A program made the position numbers and the translations under genes. The notes below the pieces were generated by a model, which searched no databases, was not told the DNA's origin, and saw only the letters and a list, made by a program, of their open reading frames with translations. Of a stretch of DNA of 46,919 bases, positions 6,518 to 16,201 are shown one piece after another. The DNA is from Clostridia bacterium (GTDB lineage: Bacteria; Bacillota; Clostridia; Oscillospirales; Acutalibacteraceae): assembly GCA_017428625.1 (NCBI GenBank), contig JAFRQM010000010.1, forward strand, positions 1-46,919, in the 5' to 3' direction. Numbering within the stretch: position 1 is the first letter of the stretch; every line of letters starts with the position of its first letter.

Positions 6518-8989
6518 TTATTTACCGAGCGGGAGTTTAACCGTCGCTTTGAAAAGGTCGCCGTCAATTTCAATGCCGAGACTGCCGCCTTGAAGAACGG
6601 CAAGGTCGCGGGCTATCGAAAGGCCGAGTCCGTTTCCGCCGTCCGTGCGGGAAGAGTCACCCCTGACAAAGCGTTCCGTAAGTTCATCCGCACTTATGTT
6701 AAGTTCGTTTCTCGAAATGTTTTTAATTTCAAACACACCGTTTTCTCCGTCGGACGAAACCGTGATATAAACCCTTGAATTTGCCGCGGAATATTTTGCC
6801 GCGTTGCCCATAAGATTTTCAAGAATACGGCAGGTTCGCAGGCCGTCGGCTTTGATTATGACGGGAGATTCGGGGAAAACCTGCTTTATTTCAAGCTGAG
6901 CCCTGTCAAAATTCTCCTGCATTTCACCGGCGGTCTGTTTTGCGAGTTCGCTTAAATCGAGCGGTTCGATGTTGAGCGATATGGCGCCCGACGACGCTTT
7001 TGACGCTTCAACAAGGTCTTCGATAAGCACTTTGAGCCGCCCGGAGCGCTCCGAGAGCACTTCAATATAGCCCTTTGCCGTTTCGTCATCAATGCTGCAC
7101 CGGCTGAGAAGGTCGGTGTAGTTGATTATTGAGGTGAGCGGGGTTTTCAGGTCGTGCGAAACGTTTGTGATAAGTTCCGCTCTCATCCGCTCGTCCTTCA
7201 CCGCCGCGTCAACCGCTTTGCTGAGTTTTTCGCCCGTTACCTGCATACTGTCGCACAGGCTTTTAAGCGAAGAGGGGTAACCCGCCGTGTCAATGTTGTA
7301 ATCGCCGTTTTGCGCCGCTTCGATTATTGTGTCGAGTTTTCTGAAATAGTCAACGGTCTTTCTGATGAAGAACACATTGAACGCTATGAGAACAAGGGCG
7401 CAGAAAGCGGCGGCGCCGGGCGCGTTTTTTGCGAAATTGACCGTCGCGCACATAAGCAGAAGGTCAACAGCCAGCGTGCCGATGATGAAAACGACGACAT
7501 TTCTGCCGAGATGTTTCGGTTTGTAAGCGAGGAGCGTGAACAGCCCCTTGATTTTTCTGCATATCCACAGGAAAGGTCTGAAAATGATAAAACTCCTGAA
7601 CCATTTTCTGCCCGATTTTTTGATTCTTACGGTTGAGAACAGCCAGCATTCGGCAGTTCCAAGAGCGAGAGCCGAGAACGCGCCTGCCGCCGCGAGGGTG
7701 GTTTTGGTGCACTGAAGCCCGGTCATATCATAAGCTTCATGCAATCCGGCGAGCGTTCCGCCCAGCAGATAAACGCCCGCGAAGCCTATCGCTCCGCCCA
7801 TAAACGCGACGAAAAAGAAAACGGCGAGAATAAGACTTATATCGGCCGGTATTTTATCGTTCGGGTGAAGAACGATTTTGCCCTCTTCGTTTTTATGACC
7901 GCTGAAAACGGCAGCGGCGATAAGGCAGACAAGCGAAACAATAAGCAGAGCCGCGGCGTAGGCGACGGTTTGAACAAACGGGGTTCTGTTCGTCTCCCAG
8001 TCGGTTTTCAGCGCTGAGGGAGAATTGTTGTAATAAACATAAACCGTCGCGTTCTCAGGCCAGAAATCTTTTCCCGTTACCCTGTCAAGCAAATCGCCGA
8101 AGGAGTAGAAATAATTGCCCGTTTTAAGTTCTTCAACGCCTTTGCTTTCAATGCCTTTTTCGCTCACCGCGACATATTTTGAATATTCGGGGTGCCCGTC
8201 GAAATAGGCGGCGGCGTTCTGAGTGATTTCTTTTATTGCGGGGCTTTTGATGTTGGTGACAACCGTTTTATTGCCTTTGACGGCGATGTAGTAATCGAAC
8301 TCCCTGAACTGTTTGAGTTCGCTGAGCAGCCAGGTGTAAGATTCATTCGCCGTTTCGGCGACGGCTTTGTCGTAATATGCCGAAATCTTTTCTTTCGCGA
8401 CATTTTCATCATAGCCGAGATAGTCGAGGGTATAGTTTGAGTAACCGACATTGTCGTTATAAGAAAGACCGGGAATAAAAATATCGTAATTCTGATCGAA
8501 CGCTTCATTGCGCAAGAGATTTTTATATTTGAGAATTTCTTTACCGGATGCCGAGGTCAGCGCCTTTTTTGCGGTTTTTATGTTTTCTTCGGAATAGCCG
8601 GCATAATCATCTTCGGATTCATACTCGCGCACGGCGTTGCGGAGTTCTTCGGTGATTATGAACTCCTGCCTTTCAAGGTAGCCGTCGAGTATAGTCTGCA
8701 CGTTTTTGTCTTTTTCGGCGGCAAGTTTTTCTTTGAGACTGCCGTTGCCGAGCACCTGCGCTATTCCGCGCGCGTCAGTTACCGCCTGGGTGAAGTTTTT
8801 GCCGAAAAGACCCGTGTCGGTGTATTGTGTTGTGCCGATTTCGGAAACGATGTTTTTGCCCGAAACGTGAAGCATATGCACACAGCGCACCACGGCGCAG
8901 GCGCTGCAGAAGACGCAGGCAAGACTTAAAATGACGCAGACCGCCTTGATGATTATTCCTGTTTTAGTGTTTTTCAATTTTGTAGCCAA
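6518..8989 (-). CDS. Membrane sensor histidine kinase with large extracellular domain
   Basis: The 823-residue product starts at TTG 8989, overlapping the response regulator by 26 bases; no in-frame ATG lies nearby. There is a membrane segment at residues 12-35, an extracellular domain of about 300 residues, then several membrane segments (about 340-560). The cytoplasmic kinase core has the H box SHDLKTPLTS, the N box ENLMGNAAKYS and the G boxes ending GNGLGLSIARDLA. It autophosphorylates on the H-box His and passes phosphate to the adjacent OmpR-type regulator. The extracellular part resembles no sensor domain I recognise. Its C-terminus is duplicated as the remnant at 3468-3593. Confidence 0.9.
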   Translation of the reverse strand: MATKLKNTKTGIIIKAVCVILSLACVFCSACAVVRCVHMLHVSGKNIVSEIGTTQYTDTGLFGKNFTQAVTDARGIAQVLGNGSLKEKLAAEKDKNVQTILDGYLERQEFIITEELRNAVREYESEDDYAGYSEENIKTAKKALTSASGKEILKYKNLLRNEAFDQNYDIFIPGLSYNDNVGYSNYTLDYLGYDENVAKEKISAYYDKAVAETANESYTWLLSELKQFREFDYYIAVKGNKTVVTNIKSPAIKEITQNAAAYFDGHPEYSKYVAVSEKGIESKGVEELKTGNYFYSFGDLLDRVTGKDFWPENATVYVYYNNSPSALKTDWETNRTPFVQTVAYAAALLIVSLVCLIAAAVFSGHKNEEGKIVLHPNDKIPADISLILAVFFFVAFMGGAIGFAGVYLLGGTLAGLHEAYDMTGLQCTKTTLAAAGAFSALALGTAECWLFSTVRIKKSGRKWFRSFIIFRPFLWICRKIKGLFTLLAYKPKHLGRNVVVFIIGTLAVDLLLMCATVNFAKNAPGAAAFCALVLIAFNVFFIRKTVDYFRKLDTIIEAAQNGDYNIDTAGYPSSLKSLCDSMQVTGEKLSKAVDAAVKDERMRAELITNVSHDLKTPLTSIINYTDLLSRCSIDDETAKGYIEVLSERSGRLKVLIEDLVEASKASSGAISLNIEPLDLSELAKQTAGEMQENFDRAQLEIKQVFPESPVIIKADGLRTCRILENLMGNAAKYSAANSRVYITVSSDGENGVFEIKNISRNELNISADELTERFVRGDSSRTDGGNGLGLSIARDLAVLQGGSLGIEIDGDLFKATVKLPLGK

Positions 8990-9653
8990 TTCCCCACACC
9001 ACCTTTAAGTATTTCGGGTTTTTGGGATCTATTTCGATTTTTTCTCTGATTTTGCGTATATGAACCGTTACCGTCTTTTCGCCAGGAATTGTGGGCTCGT
9101 TCCACACAGCCTCATAAATCTGATCCGTTGAAAACACTCTGCCGGCGTTTTCCATCAGGAACTCAAGAATACCGAATTCCGTCGCGGTAAGCCTGACGGG
9201 GTCGCCGTCAACGGTTACCTCTTTTGTTTCGCGGTCGAGCTCAAGCCCTCCCGTCACAAGGCGGGAATTCTTTTTCTCCATGCTGCCGAGCGACACATAG
9301 CGCCTTACCTGCGACCTGACGCGCGCTGTAAGTTCAAGCGGATTGAACGGCTTTGTGATGTAGTCGTCGGCGCCGAAGTTGAGCCCCGATATTTTGTCGG
9401 TGTCTTCGCCTTTTGCCGAGAGCATAATAATCGGAATGTTTGAGTTTTCGCGGATTTTGAGCGTAGCCGCCATACCGTCCATAACGGGCATCATAATATC
9501 CATTATTATACAGTGAATCTCGTTGTTCGCGGCGAGTTCGAGCGCCTCTTTGCCGTTTTGGGCTTTGAGAACTTCGTAGCCTTCGAGTTTCAGGTAAACT
9601 TCAATGGAGTCAAGTATGGGTTTGTCGTCGTCACAGACAAGTATGCGATACAT
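8964..9653 (-). CDS. OmpR/PhoB-family response regulator
   Basis: The start ATG at 9653 is chosen because AAAGGAGG lies six bases before it; an ATG six codons upstream lacks a site. The 229-residue product has a receiver domain with acidic residues Asp8-10, phospho-acceptor Asp52 (MDIMMP), Ser79 and Lys101 (TKPF). A winged-helix C-terminal domain follows (LTATEFGILEFL, VHIRKIREKIE). It is the partner of the kinase encoded directly after it; the overlapping genes imply translational coupling. Target genes are unknown. Confidence 0.93.
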   Translation of the reverse strand: MYRILVCDDDKPILDSIEVYLKLEGYEVLKAQNGKEALELAANNEIHCIIMDIMMPVMDGMAATLKIRENSNIPIIMLSAKGEDTDKISGLNFGADDYITKPFNPLELTARVRSQVRRYVSLGSMEKKNSRLVTGGLELDRETKEVTVDGDPVRLTATEFGILEFLMENAGRVFSTDQIYEAVWNEPTIPGEKTVTVHIRKIREKIEIDPKNPKYLKVVWGIGYKIEKH

Positions 9654-9739
9654 TTCAATCCTCCTTTGCATATACGCTTTATCGGAATCCCTTTCCCGAT
9701 GGTTACATTAAAACACAGGGAAGTAAAGATAAAAGGAAT

Positions 9740-10140
9740 AAAATTGTTAAGATTCGGTAAATCGGGTTTTGGATGGTGGATTTTAGACGGGAACCCTTCC
9801 GTCACGGCTGACGCCGTGCCGCCTGTCTCGCCTGCCGGCTCGGTCGGCGCTTCCGCCTGCGGCAGAGGTGTTCACCGGACACCCGCGCCCTGAGAGGGGA
9901 GGCTACAACGGGGGGGGCGGAACGCGGAACCGCGTTCCCTACGTTTTGGATGTTGGATATTGGATGCTGGATGGTGGATAGAAACCCCTTCCGTCTTGCG
10001 GATTGCACCCGCAAGCCACATCCCCCCATGGGGGGAGGCTGTTTATCGGCACGCATATATGCGCGCCCTACTGTTTTTTCAAAATCCCAAATTCTAACTT
10101 CTGCAACCTAACTCCTAACTTCTACTTCCTAACTCCTAAC
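9740..10140. repeat. Intergenic mosaic repeat island 2
   Basis: The gap holds GGAT-rich tracts (9764-9790 and 9953-9980) and hairpin modules such as CACGGC/GCCGTG near 9802, CTTGCGG/CCGCAAG near 9993, and CCCCCC-AT-GGGGGG near 10022. It also has a palindrome copy with one mismatch at 10048-10067 and a CCTAAC tract to 10141. No gene is seen. Confidence 0.75.
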
Positions 10141-10144
10141 TTAA

Positions 10145-10168
10145 AAAAGCGGGGAAACCCCCGCTTTT
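10145..10168 (-). terminator. Terminator of the MoxR gene
   Basis: A stem AAAAGCGGGG/CCCCGCTTTT with a four-base loop begins within the stop codon of the MoxR gene and runs into T residues on the minus strand. Confidence 0.85.
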
Positions 10169-11678
10169 AATCCAGATTCAGTTCGAGAATTTCGCGGGTG
10201 ATTTCGTTATGCCGTTCGGTTATAAGCAGTTCTTTATTGAACCTGAAATACTGCTCGCAGCCGTATCTGCCGATGAATTTCGCGCAGGATTTCTGCGCCG
10301 TGAGTTCGGTGACGAGAAGGGCGACTTCTCTGTCGGCTCCGAAGGCTTTTTCGCAGAACAGCAGGGCGTTGTTCATTTTTTCTTTTGTCTGAGCGGCAAG
10401 GTCTTTGAGCTGCGCGGTCATACCGTCAAACGCGGTTTTTATTACGGCGAAGGCGGACGCGGAGTCTGCCGCGTTCTTTTCTTCCGCTTCTGCCGCGGCG
10501 CTGTTTAAAGCGCGGGCAGTTTCGTTAAGGGAGCGGATGTTCTGCGCGCTGAGCGCTCCCGAGCGTTTTGCTTTGTCACCCTCGTCAAGCAGGGCGGCTG
10601 CTTTTTCTCTCATCGCCTGAGCGGGGGCGGTCATAAAACCGGGCGATGAGCGAAGGGGTTTGACGTTGTTCATAAACACCGTGAGGGTGTTTTCGGCATC
10701 CGTTACCTTACGGACCCCCGAGCAGACGGAGTCAAAAATGAGCCCGAGCAGTGAGAGGCGTTCGTCAAAACCCGCGGCGGCGGCGCGGGCGGTGATTTCT
10801 TCATCCGCCGTTCCGTCAAGGATTCGGTCAACGCGGTAATCCGATTTATATTTGAGAAACAGGTCGTAGTAAGTCGCGAAATCGCGCGCGGTTTTGGGGT
10901 TTTGCAGATATTGCGAGATTAAATCGCAGTCAACCGCGAAGCCTTTTTGCTCATAGAGTTTTATCATATCGCTCAGGTCAACCCAGCCTCTCGCGGTAAC
11001 AAACTGCTTGCCCTGAGCCGTTGTTTCGACGCCGTAAAAGTCATCTTTTTTTATTTCAAGGTAGGTAACAACGGCGGGGTGAACGCCCTTTTCAACGGCG
11101 TATTCCTTCCAGACCTCAAAATCGGGCTCAACATCTATGCGCTTGAGCCTGTCCCACGTGACTATATCGAACTCGCGCACGGAGTTGTTGTATTCGGGCG
11201 GGTTGCCTGCCGTGACGACTATCCAGCCGTCGGGCACCTTGTGCGTGCCGAAGGTTTTGTATTGCAGAAACTGGAGCATTGACGGCGCCAGCGTTTCGGA
11301 GACGCAGTTTATCTCGTCGAGGAAGAGTATTCCTTTCTCAACACCGTCGTTTTCAATGCGCTCCCACACCGAGGCGATTATTTCGCTCATTGTGTATTCC
11401 GACACGCTGTATTCTCTGCCGCCGTAAGTCTTTTTGACAATATAGGGCAGGCCGAGCGCGCTCTGACGGGTGTGATGAGTCATTGAGTAAGAGACAAGAC
11501 CCACGCCGAGTTCGGACGCTATCTGCTCCATAACCGCCGTTTTGCCTATGCCGGGCGGGCCTATCAGAAATATCGGCCTCTGCCTTTCGGCGGGTATAAG
11601 AAAGGCGCCGTTCTCATCCGTTGTGAAATAGGACTGAGCGGCGTTTCTTATTTGTTCTTTTGCCTGCTTAATGTTCAT
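10167..11678 (-). CDS. MoxR-type AAA+ ATPase
   Basis: The 503-residue product has Walker A GPPGIGKT at about residues 39-46, Walker B ILFLDEIN, and the sensor-1 region VVTAGNPPEYNNSV typical of MoxR ATPases. The C-terminal 200 residues are long helical Ala/Glu-rich segments beyond the AAA lid. MoxR ATPases act with VWA-domain proteins as chaperones or insertases. Here a DUF2201-type VWA protein lies in the same gene run (14759-16201). The gene starts nine bases after the LRR gene at 11687-12346, so both are likely on one transcript. A strong terminator ends it. Confidence 0.88.
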   Translation of the reverse strand: MNIKQAKEQIRNAAQSYFTTDENGAFLIPAERQRPIFLIGPPGIGKTAVMEQIASELGVGLVSYSMTHHTRQSALGLPYIVKKTYGGREYSVSEYTMSEIIASVWERIENDGVEKGILFLDEINCVSETLAPSMLQFLQYKTFGTHKVPDGWIVVTAGNPPEYNNSVREFDIVTWDRLKRIDVEPDFEVWKEYAVEKGVHPAVVTYLEIKKDDFYGVETTAQGKQFVTARGWVDLSDMIKLYEQKGFAVDCDLISQYLQNPKTARDFATYYDLFLKYKSDYRVDRILDGTADEEITARAAAAGFDERLSLLGLIFDSVCSGVRKVTDAENTLTVFMNNVKPLRSSPGFMTAPAQAMREKAAALLDEGDKAKRSGALSAQNIRSLNETARALNSAAAEAEEKNAADSASAFAVIKTAFDGMTAQLKDLAAQTKEKMNNALLFCEKAFGADREVALLVTELTAQKSCAKFIGRYGCEQYFRFNKELLITERHNEITREILELNLD

Positions 11679-11686
11679 AACCGTTC

Positions 11687-12346
11687 TCAGACAAGTTCAA
11701 ACTTCAGGTTGTATTCGTGCGCGTATTTCCACGCGACCGAGCCTTTTTTGACGCACAGAACAATCTCGCTGCCCTCGTCAAACGCGCCCGGGTCGATTAT
11801 CTCGACGCTTGCGGGAATGTAAATCTTTTTGAGATTTGCGCAGTTGGAAAACGCGAAAATGCTGATGTTGATAGTCTCCTGCGGAACGGTGAACTCTTCA
11901 TCCGCCTTGCCTGCGGGGTAATAGCGCAGCATTGCCTTGTTTTTGGTGAACATTACGCCGTCAACGCTGCAATACTCCCCGTTGTTTTCATCAACATCAA
12001 TGCTTTCGAGGTTAAGGCATTTTGTGAAAACACGCCACTCAATCATATTCACGCCCGACGGGATTCTTATGTTTTTCAGTTTTTCGCAGCCGTAAAACGC
12101 GCTGCTCTCAATGATTGTGACGCTGTCGGGCAAAGTGACTTTTTCAAGCGCCGGGCACATACTGAACGCCGAGTTGCCTATTTGTATGACGCCCTCGGGA
12201 ACCTCAACATCGGTGATTGTTTCGCACTTGTAAAAAGCGCCGTCGTCAATGCAGGTGATGTCGCCGGGAATGACTATATGCTTTTCGTCACCTCTGTAAT
12301 CGGTGAGCACATCGTCTTCCGTTACGAAAAATTCCGGTCTGTTCAT
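11687..12346 (-). CDS. BspA-type leucine-rich repeat (LRR_5) protein, short
   Basis: The 219-residue product has about six LRR_5/BspA repeats of the form GAFYKC-x-x-ITDVEVPEG-x-x-xIGNSAF. No signal peptide or membrane segment is present, so it appears cytoplasmic, unlike surface BspA proteins. AAAGGGGG precedes the ATG. Its N-terminus (MNRPEFFVTEDDVLTDY) aligns without gaps to that of the longer LRR protein at 13129-14706. It sits between that protein and MoxR, so it may be a client or adaptor of the ATPase (inference). Confidence 0.85.
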   Translation of the reverse strand: MNRPEFFVTEDDVLTDYRGDEKHIVIPGDITCIDDGAFYKCETITDVEVPEGVIQIGNSAFSMCPALEKVTLPDSVTIIESSAFYGCEKLKNIRIPSGVNMIEWRVFTKCLNLESIDVDENNGEYCSVDGVMFTKNKAMLRYYPAGKADEEFTVPQETINISIFAFSNCANLKKIYIPASVEIIDPGAFDEGSEIVLCVKKGSVAWKYAHEYNLKFELV

Positions 12347-12429
12347 CTTATTTTCCCCCTTTTTATGTCGCGGGCGAGATTTTATCTGTTGGGTAAATTC
12401 CGACCGCGAAATAAGATTTTATGTGAATT

Positions 12430-13060
12430 TTAAACTCTTGCCTTTTCCCGTCGCGGGGCGGTTGTTGTCTTTGAGATAAACTCTGCCCGCGGGTTCAGAT
12501 GTTGGATTTTGGATGTTGGATTTCAGATGGATGGGAACCCCTCAGTCTTGCTTTGCTCGACAGGCTTACGCCCCCTCGTAAACATCGGCGCACTGCTCAC
12601 TGCCGTTCGCATTGAGAGAAACTTAAATCGGTCAGAAATATGGTCGTCCCACTCGCATGGAGCGCTTCGTGATACTCCCTATTTCTTCCTGTTCCCAATG
12701 TTGCTGTATCTGCCACAGGCAGCGCAACATTGCCAACCATCTCACAGCCTCGCTTTACCCGCCACCGGCGGCGTTTCGGCTGTTCGACCCCTGATAGGGG
12801 CGCCCATTTAGATTTCGAATGTTGGATTTCAGATGTGGTTGAGGGGGAATTGTAATAATATTTAAAACGGGCGCGGGTTTGGCGGGCGATTGATAATCGC
12901 CGCGACACCTCATCAGTCACGGCTTTTTGCCTGTATGCCGTGACAGCTTCCCCTCGAGGGGAAGCCGTTTGACGGCACGCATATATGCGTGCCCTACGGG
13001 TTGGATGTCGGATATTGGATTTTTTTGAATAATAACCGGCAACGGCAATATAATCAGGAC
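12430..13060. repeat. Intergenic mosaic repeat island 3, including modules shared with the 46524-46919 repeat
   Basis: This island splits the two LRR genes. It has GGAT-rich tracts (12498-12531, 12818-12836, 13000-13022), the palindrome at 12974-12993, a hairpin GTCACGGC/GCCGTGAC near 12915-12944, and CTTCCCCTCGAGGGGAAG near 12950. Between about 12550 and 12800 it carries pieces related to the window-end tandem repeat, including ggagcgcttcgtgatactcc near 12659. No credible gene is present, and no clear promoter for the downstream LRR gene was found. Confidence 0.75.
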
Positions 13061-13128
13061 TTACAAATGTAATAAACCATTATGATTATTATATCTTTTT
13101 TTGGGTAAATATACAATACATATTTTTA

Positions 13129-14706
13129 TCATAATTTTTGTGATTTTATGAAATCGTCCAAAACCGAACACAATTCGGGGCAGAGGTCTGAGTTTCCGGC
13201 TTTATAGGCGCGCACGAGGGCGTAAATGTAGAATTTTTTTGAAATATCGGCGGCGGCGGTGAACCATTTTGCGCTTTTTACGGTAAAAAACTCAATGTGA
13301 AAACAATCCGAAAACGCGCCGTTGTCAATGAAGCGCACGCCTTCGCCGATTTCCACCTTACGCAGGTGGCGGCACGGGCTGAACGTGAACGCGCGCACAT
13401 CGGTGTTGACGGCGATTTCGCGCACGGGGCTGCCGCCGATATAAAACTCATCCGTCACGGGATTTGAGTCGGGGCGCTCGAAACGCACGCGCGCCCAGTT
13501 GTCGGCTGTGCCGTTGAAATAAACCTTTTCGATTTCGCACAGATAGCCGAAGGCGTGTTTGCCGCAGTAACTGAGATTGGCTGACAGCACGAGCGTTTTC
13601 AGATTGCGGCAGCGTTCAAATGCGCTCTCTCCGATAAAAGCCACAGTGTCGGGCAGAACCGCGCTTTCGATATCCGTTCTGCCGTAAAACGCGCGCGCGC
13701 CGATTCGTGTAACGGGCATTGCGCCGATATAAGCGGGTATTTCGAGCAGGGGCGATGTGCCGAGATAATCTGTGACGGTGACTTCTCCGCCCGAAACGGT
13801 AAAAGCGAAAACCCTGCGCCACTCCGTTTCGGAAAACTCCCTTATGCCGAGCTCTTTCTCAAACCTTTCGTTTTCGGCGGCTTCGAGTTCTTCGGGAGAA
13901 TAGGCTGTGTTTTTGTATTCTAGCAGAAAAGCCGTCAGCTGAGCGAAATCCGACGCGCGTTCTATGTATTCATCCGCGAGGGAGGGCGACGGCCTGCCCG
14001 TGAAGGCTATCAGGTTTTTAAGCGCTTCAACGCCGCCGCTTTCAAAAACCGCGTTTTCGGCGGCAAGAACGCATTTTTCTCTGTTCGCGAGCGTGTATTC
14101 CGCCACGGCGTCTGTTAAATCCGCCGGAGCGGTGAGCGTGCCGCAGATGCCGGCGACGCAGATGTTTGTTAAATCGAAACTGTTTTTTATATCAATAACA
14201 GCGGAAAAGCCGCCGCTGAAGGTAAAATTCCGCAGGCGCGGGCAGAGAGCGAACGCCGAGGCTCCGATTTTCGCGGGGGCGCCGGGAAACTCGAGCGTTT
14301 TAAGCGAGTCGCAGTGGCAGAACGCCGATTTGCCGATTGAGCGCACGCCCGCCGGAACGGTGACGCTCTTTAACGAACGGCAGAAATTGAAAGCCTCCGC
14401 GCCGATTGAAACGAGGCTGTCGGGCAGAGTTATATCGGAGAGTTCCGTGCAGTTCATAAACGCTCCCGCGCCGATTTCGACAAGGCCCGCCGGCAGTTCG
14501 ACGCTGACGAGCGAACGGCAGAAGGAGAACGCCGAATTCATTATTGCCGTGACGCCTTCGGGCAGAACAACGCTGCGTATGTTCTGCATAAAGAACGCCT
14601 TTTCACCTATAACGGTGACTTCATCGGGAACGATAACATCCGCTTTGCGCCCGACATACTCGGTAAGCACGCCGTTTTTGATTATGAAACCGATGGTTTT
14701 GTTCGT
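13129..14706 (-). CDS. BspA-type leucine-rich repeat protein, long, with apparent ACG start
   Basis: The frame encodes about ten LRR_5 repeats in two blocks, separated by a helical, charged region (roughly residues 215-310). It appears cytoplasmic. The only ordinary start in frame is GTG 14670, which lies about 40 bases from the ribosome site. Upstream of it the frame stays open, and ACG at 14704-14706 sits four bases after GGGAGGGGAG. From ACG the sequence NKTIGFIIKNGVLTEY aligns position for position with the paralogue's N-terminus, where the first codon is ATG. So ATG probably changed to ACG, or ACG is used as a weak start. The protein would be 525 residues. Confidence 0.8.
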   Translation of the reverse strand, partial: TNKTIGFIIKNGVLTEYVGRKADVIVPDEVTVIGEKAFFMQNIRSVVLPEGVTAIMNSAFSFCRSLVSVELPAGLVEIGAGAFMNCTELSDITLPDSLVSIGAEAFNFCRSLKSVTVPAGVRSIGKSAFCHCDSLKTLEFPGAPAKIGASAFALCPRLRNFTFSGGFSAVIDIKNSFDLTNICVAGICGTLTAPADLTDAVAEYTLANREKCVLAAENAVFESGGVEALKNLIAFTGRPSPSLADEYIERASDFAQLTAFLLEYKNTAYSPEELEAAENERFEKELGIREFSETEWRRVFAFTVSGGEVTVTDYLGTSPLLEIPAYIGAMPVTRIGARAFYGRTDIESAVLPDTVAFIGESAFERCRNLKTLVLSANLSYCGKHAFGYLCEIEKVYFNGTADNWARVRFERPDSNPVTDEFYIGGSPVREIAVNTDVRAFTFSPCRHLRKVEIGEGVRFIDNGAFSDCFHIEFFTVKSAKWFTAAADISKKFYIYALVRAYKAGNSDLCPELCSVLDDFIKSQKL

Positions 14707-14758
14707 TTTTCTCCCCTCCCGTCGTTATATATTCTTAATTTGCGAAGTGCGGGCGCCG

Positions 14759-16201
14759 TTATTCGTCAAACCCGTCATCAAGCACGAGTTTTATTGCCCA
14801 GGGCGGAACGGCGAGGCTGTCAAAGGTGTTGCGCGCAAACACAAACGCCGTTTTGTAAGAGGGCTTTTTTTCGGGGAATGTGCCGTAACCGTCGGTGAAA
14901 TAGATTAAACCGCCGGGGTTTGTGAACTCCTTTTTTTCAATAAGGCGGTCAACCTCTCTGAAAACGGGGCGGAAATCCGTGCCGCCGAGCCCTTTTACCG
15001 TGAAACCCTTTATATAGGCGTCAAGTTCTTCGCGCGAGGTGATTTTTACGTGCTCCCGGACAGCGCAGTCGCACTGGAAAATATGCAGGTTTATATGATT
15101 GAAAAAGCTTTCGGCGCTGCTTAATATCGAATAGGTTTTTATGAGGAATTTTCTGACAAGCTCGCCGTTTGTGGAGCCGGAGGTGTCTATTGCGACGGCA
15201 AACTCGCGCACGCGCAGATCCTCTTTGTATTCGAGCGGCTCAATAAGCGGCATATTGCCGAAAAGTTCAAGGCCGTAGGTGTAAAACACATAGTCGAACT
15301 CGTCGGCGTTAATCTTCATTGTTTCGCCGCTAACGGCAAACCTGCGCAGAAAATCGGAGTAGTCGTATTTGTCGCGGTTAACCTCGCGCAGTTGTTTTGC
15401 CATACCGCCCGCGGTGTCGCCTTTTTCTTTTGAGAAGGTTTCCATATCCATCTGAACGGAGCGGGAAATCTCCTCCCATTGTTTTTCAAGGTCGCTTTTC
15501 GCGCTCTGAGAAGGGTTTTGCGCGCTGCCGCCGCCCTGAGCGCCGTCATCCGCGCCTTCTTCATCGCCCTGTGTGTTTTCGCCGCCCGGACTCTGCGGGC
15601 CTTCATCCTCTGAACTCTGAGAGCCGCTTTCTTTCTGTTTTTCATCGTCTTCTTCGGGCGGGGCGCCGTCTTTATACCACAGGCGGTGGTCGTCGCACAT
15701 AAACAGGGTGTGAAGTTTTGCCGCCTCCTGAGCGGAAATGTTTTTTTCGCGGAAATAACGGTAGAGGGTTTCGGCTGTGAGCGTGCCCGTTTCGCTTTCG
15801 AGTTTTTTGAGCGTTTCTTTCTGAGCGTCGGAATACTCCGCGCCGAAACAGTCGGCGTCAAGCGATGTGATTGCGCTCTCCGCCGCTATGTCGCAGGCGA
15901 GGTTCCACAAAACGGGGTCAACATTGCCGACGAAGGCGTGGCGGAAAACGCAGTGCATAACCATGTGCAGAACATCGCGCGAAACCCGGTTTTTGCCCGA
16001 GAGATATCTGTCAAGAACAAACCTGTCGCCGTAGAAGATGTTTCTGCCGTCAACCCGGTAAGTTGTTTGCGAAGGCGAAAAGGTAAGGCGCATAACAGCC
16101 GAATCCATAAACCTGAGATTCAGCAGGATGGAGTTTTGCGCAAGACGCATTATTTCGGCGGCAAGCTCTGCCGCTTTTTTGCTTTTTTCGCCTTCGGTCA
16201 T
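14759..16201 (-). CDS. DUF2201-family protein: degenerate metallopeptidase-like domain plus VWA domain
   Basis: The 480-residue product has an N-terminal zincin-like helix HMVMH at 79-83 with a further His88. The family normally reads HExxH, so the catalytic Glu is Met here and peptidase activity is doubtful. A low-complexity acidic Ser/Gly/Gln linker covers about 178-240. The C-terminal half is a VWA-like domain with a MIDAS motif DTSGST and a later FTDG. Such proteins are usual partners of MoxR ATPases, one of which is encoded in the same run. Its ATG directly abuts the stop codon of the GH63-like gene, so translation is coupled. Confidence 0.85.
   Translation of the reverse strand: MTEGEKSKKAAELAAEIMRLAQNSILLNLRFMDSAVMRLTFSPSQTTYRVDGRNIFYGDRFVLDRYLSGKNRVSRDVLHMVMHCVFRHAFVGNVDPVLWNLACDIAAESAITSLDADCFGAEYSDAQKETLKKLESETGTLTAETLYRYFREKNISAQEAAKLHTLFMCDDHRLWYKDGAPPEEDDEKQKESGSQSSEDEGPQSPGGENTQGDEEGADDGAQGGGSAQNPSQSAKSDLEKQWEEISRSVQMDMETFSKEKGDTAGGMAKQLREVNRDKYDYSDFLRRFAVSGETMKINADEFDYVFYTYGLELFGNMPLIEPLEYKEDLRVREFAVAIDTSGSTNGELVRKFLIKTYSILSSAESFFNHINLHIFQCDCAVREHVKITSREELDAYIKGFTVKGLGGTDFRPVFREVDRLIEKKEFTNPGGLIYFTDGYGTFPEKKPSYKTAFVFARNTFDSLAVPPWAIKLVLDDGFDE

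Noticed and set aside
12509..12811. Open frame of 100 codons in the LRR island
   Set aside because: It spans GGAT tracts and repeat modules and has no start signal or recognisable protein features.
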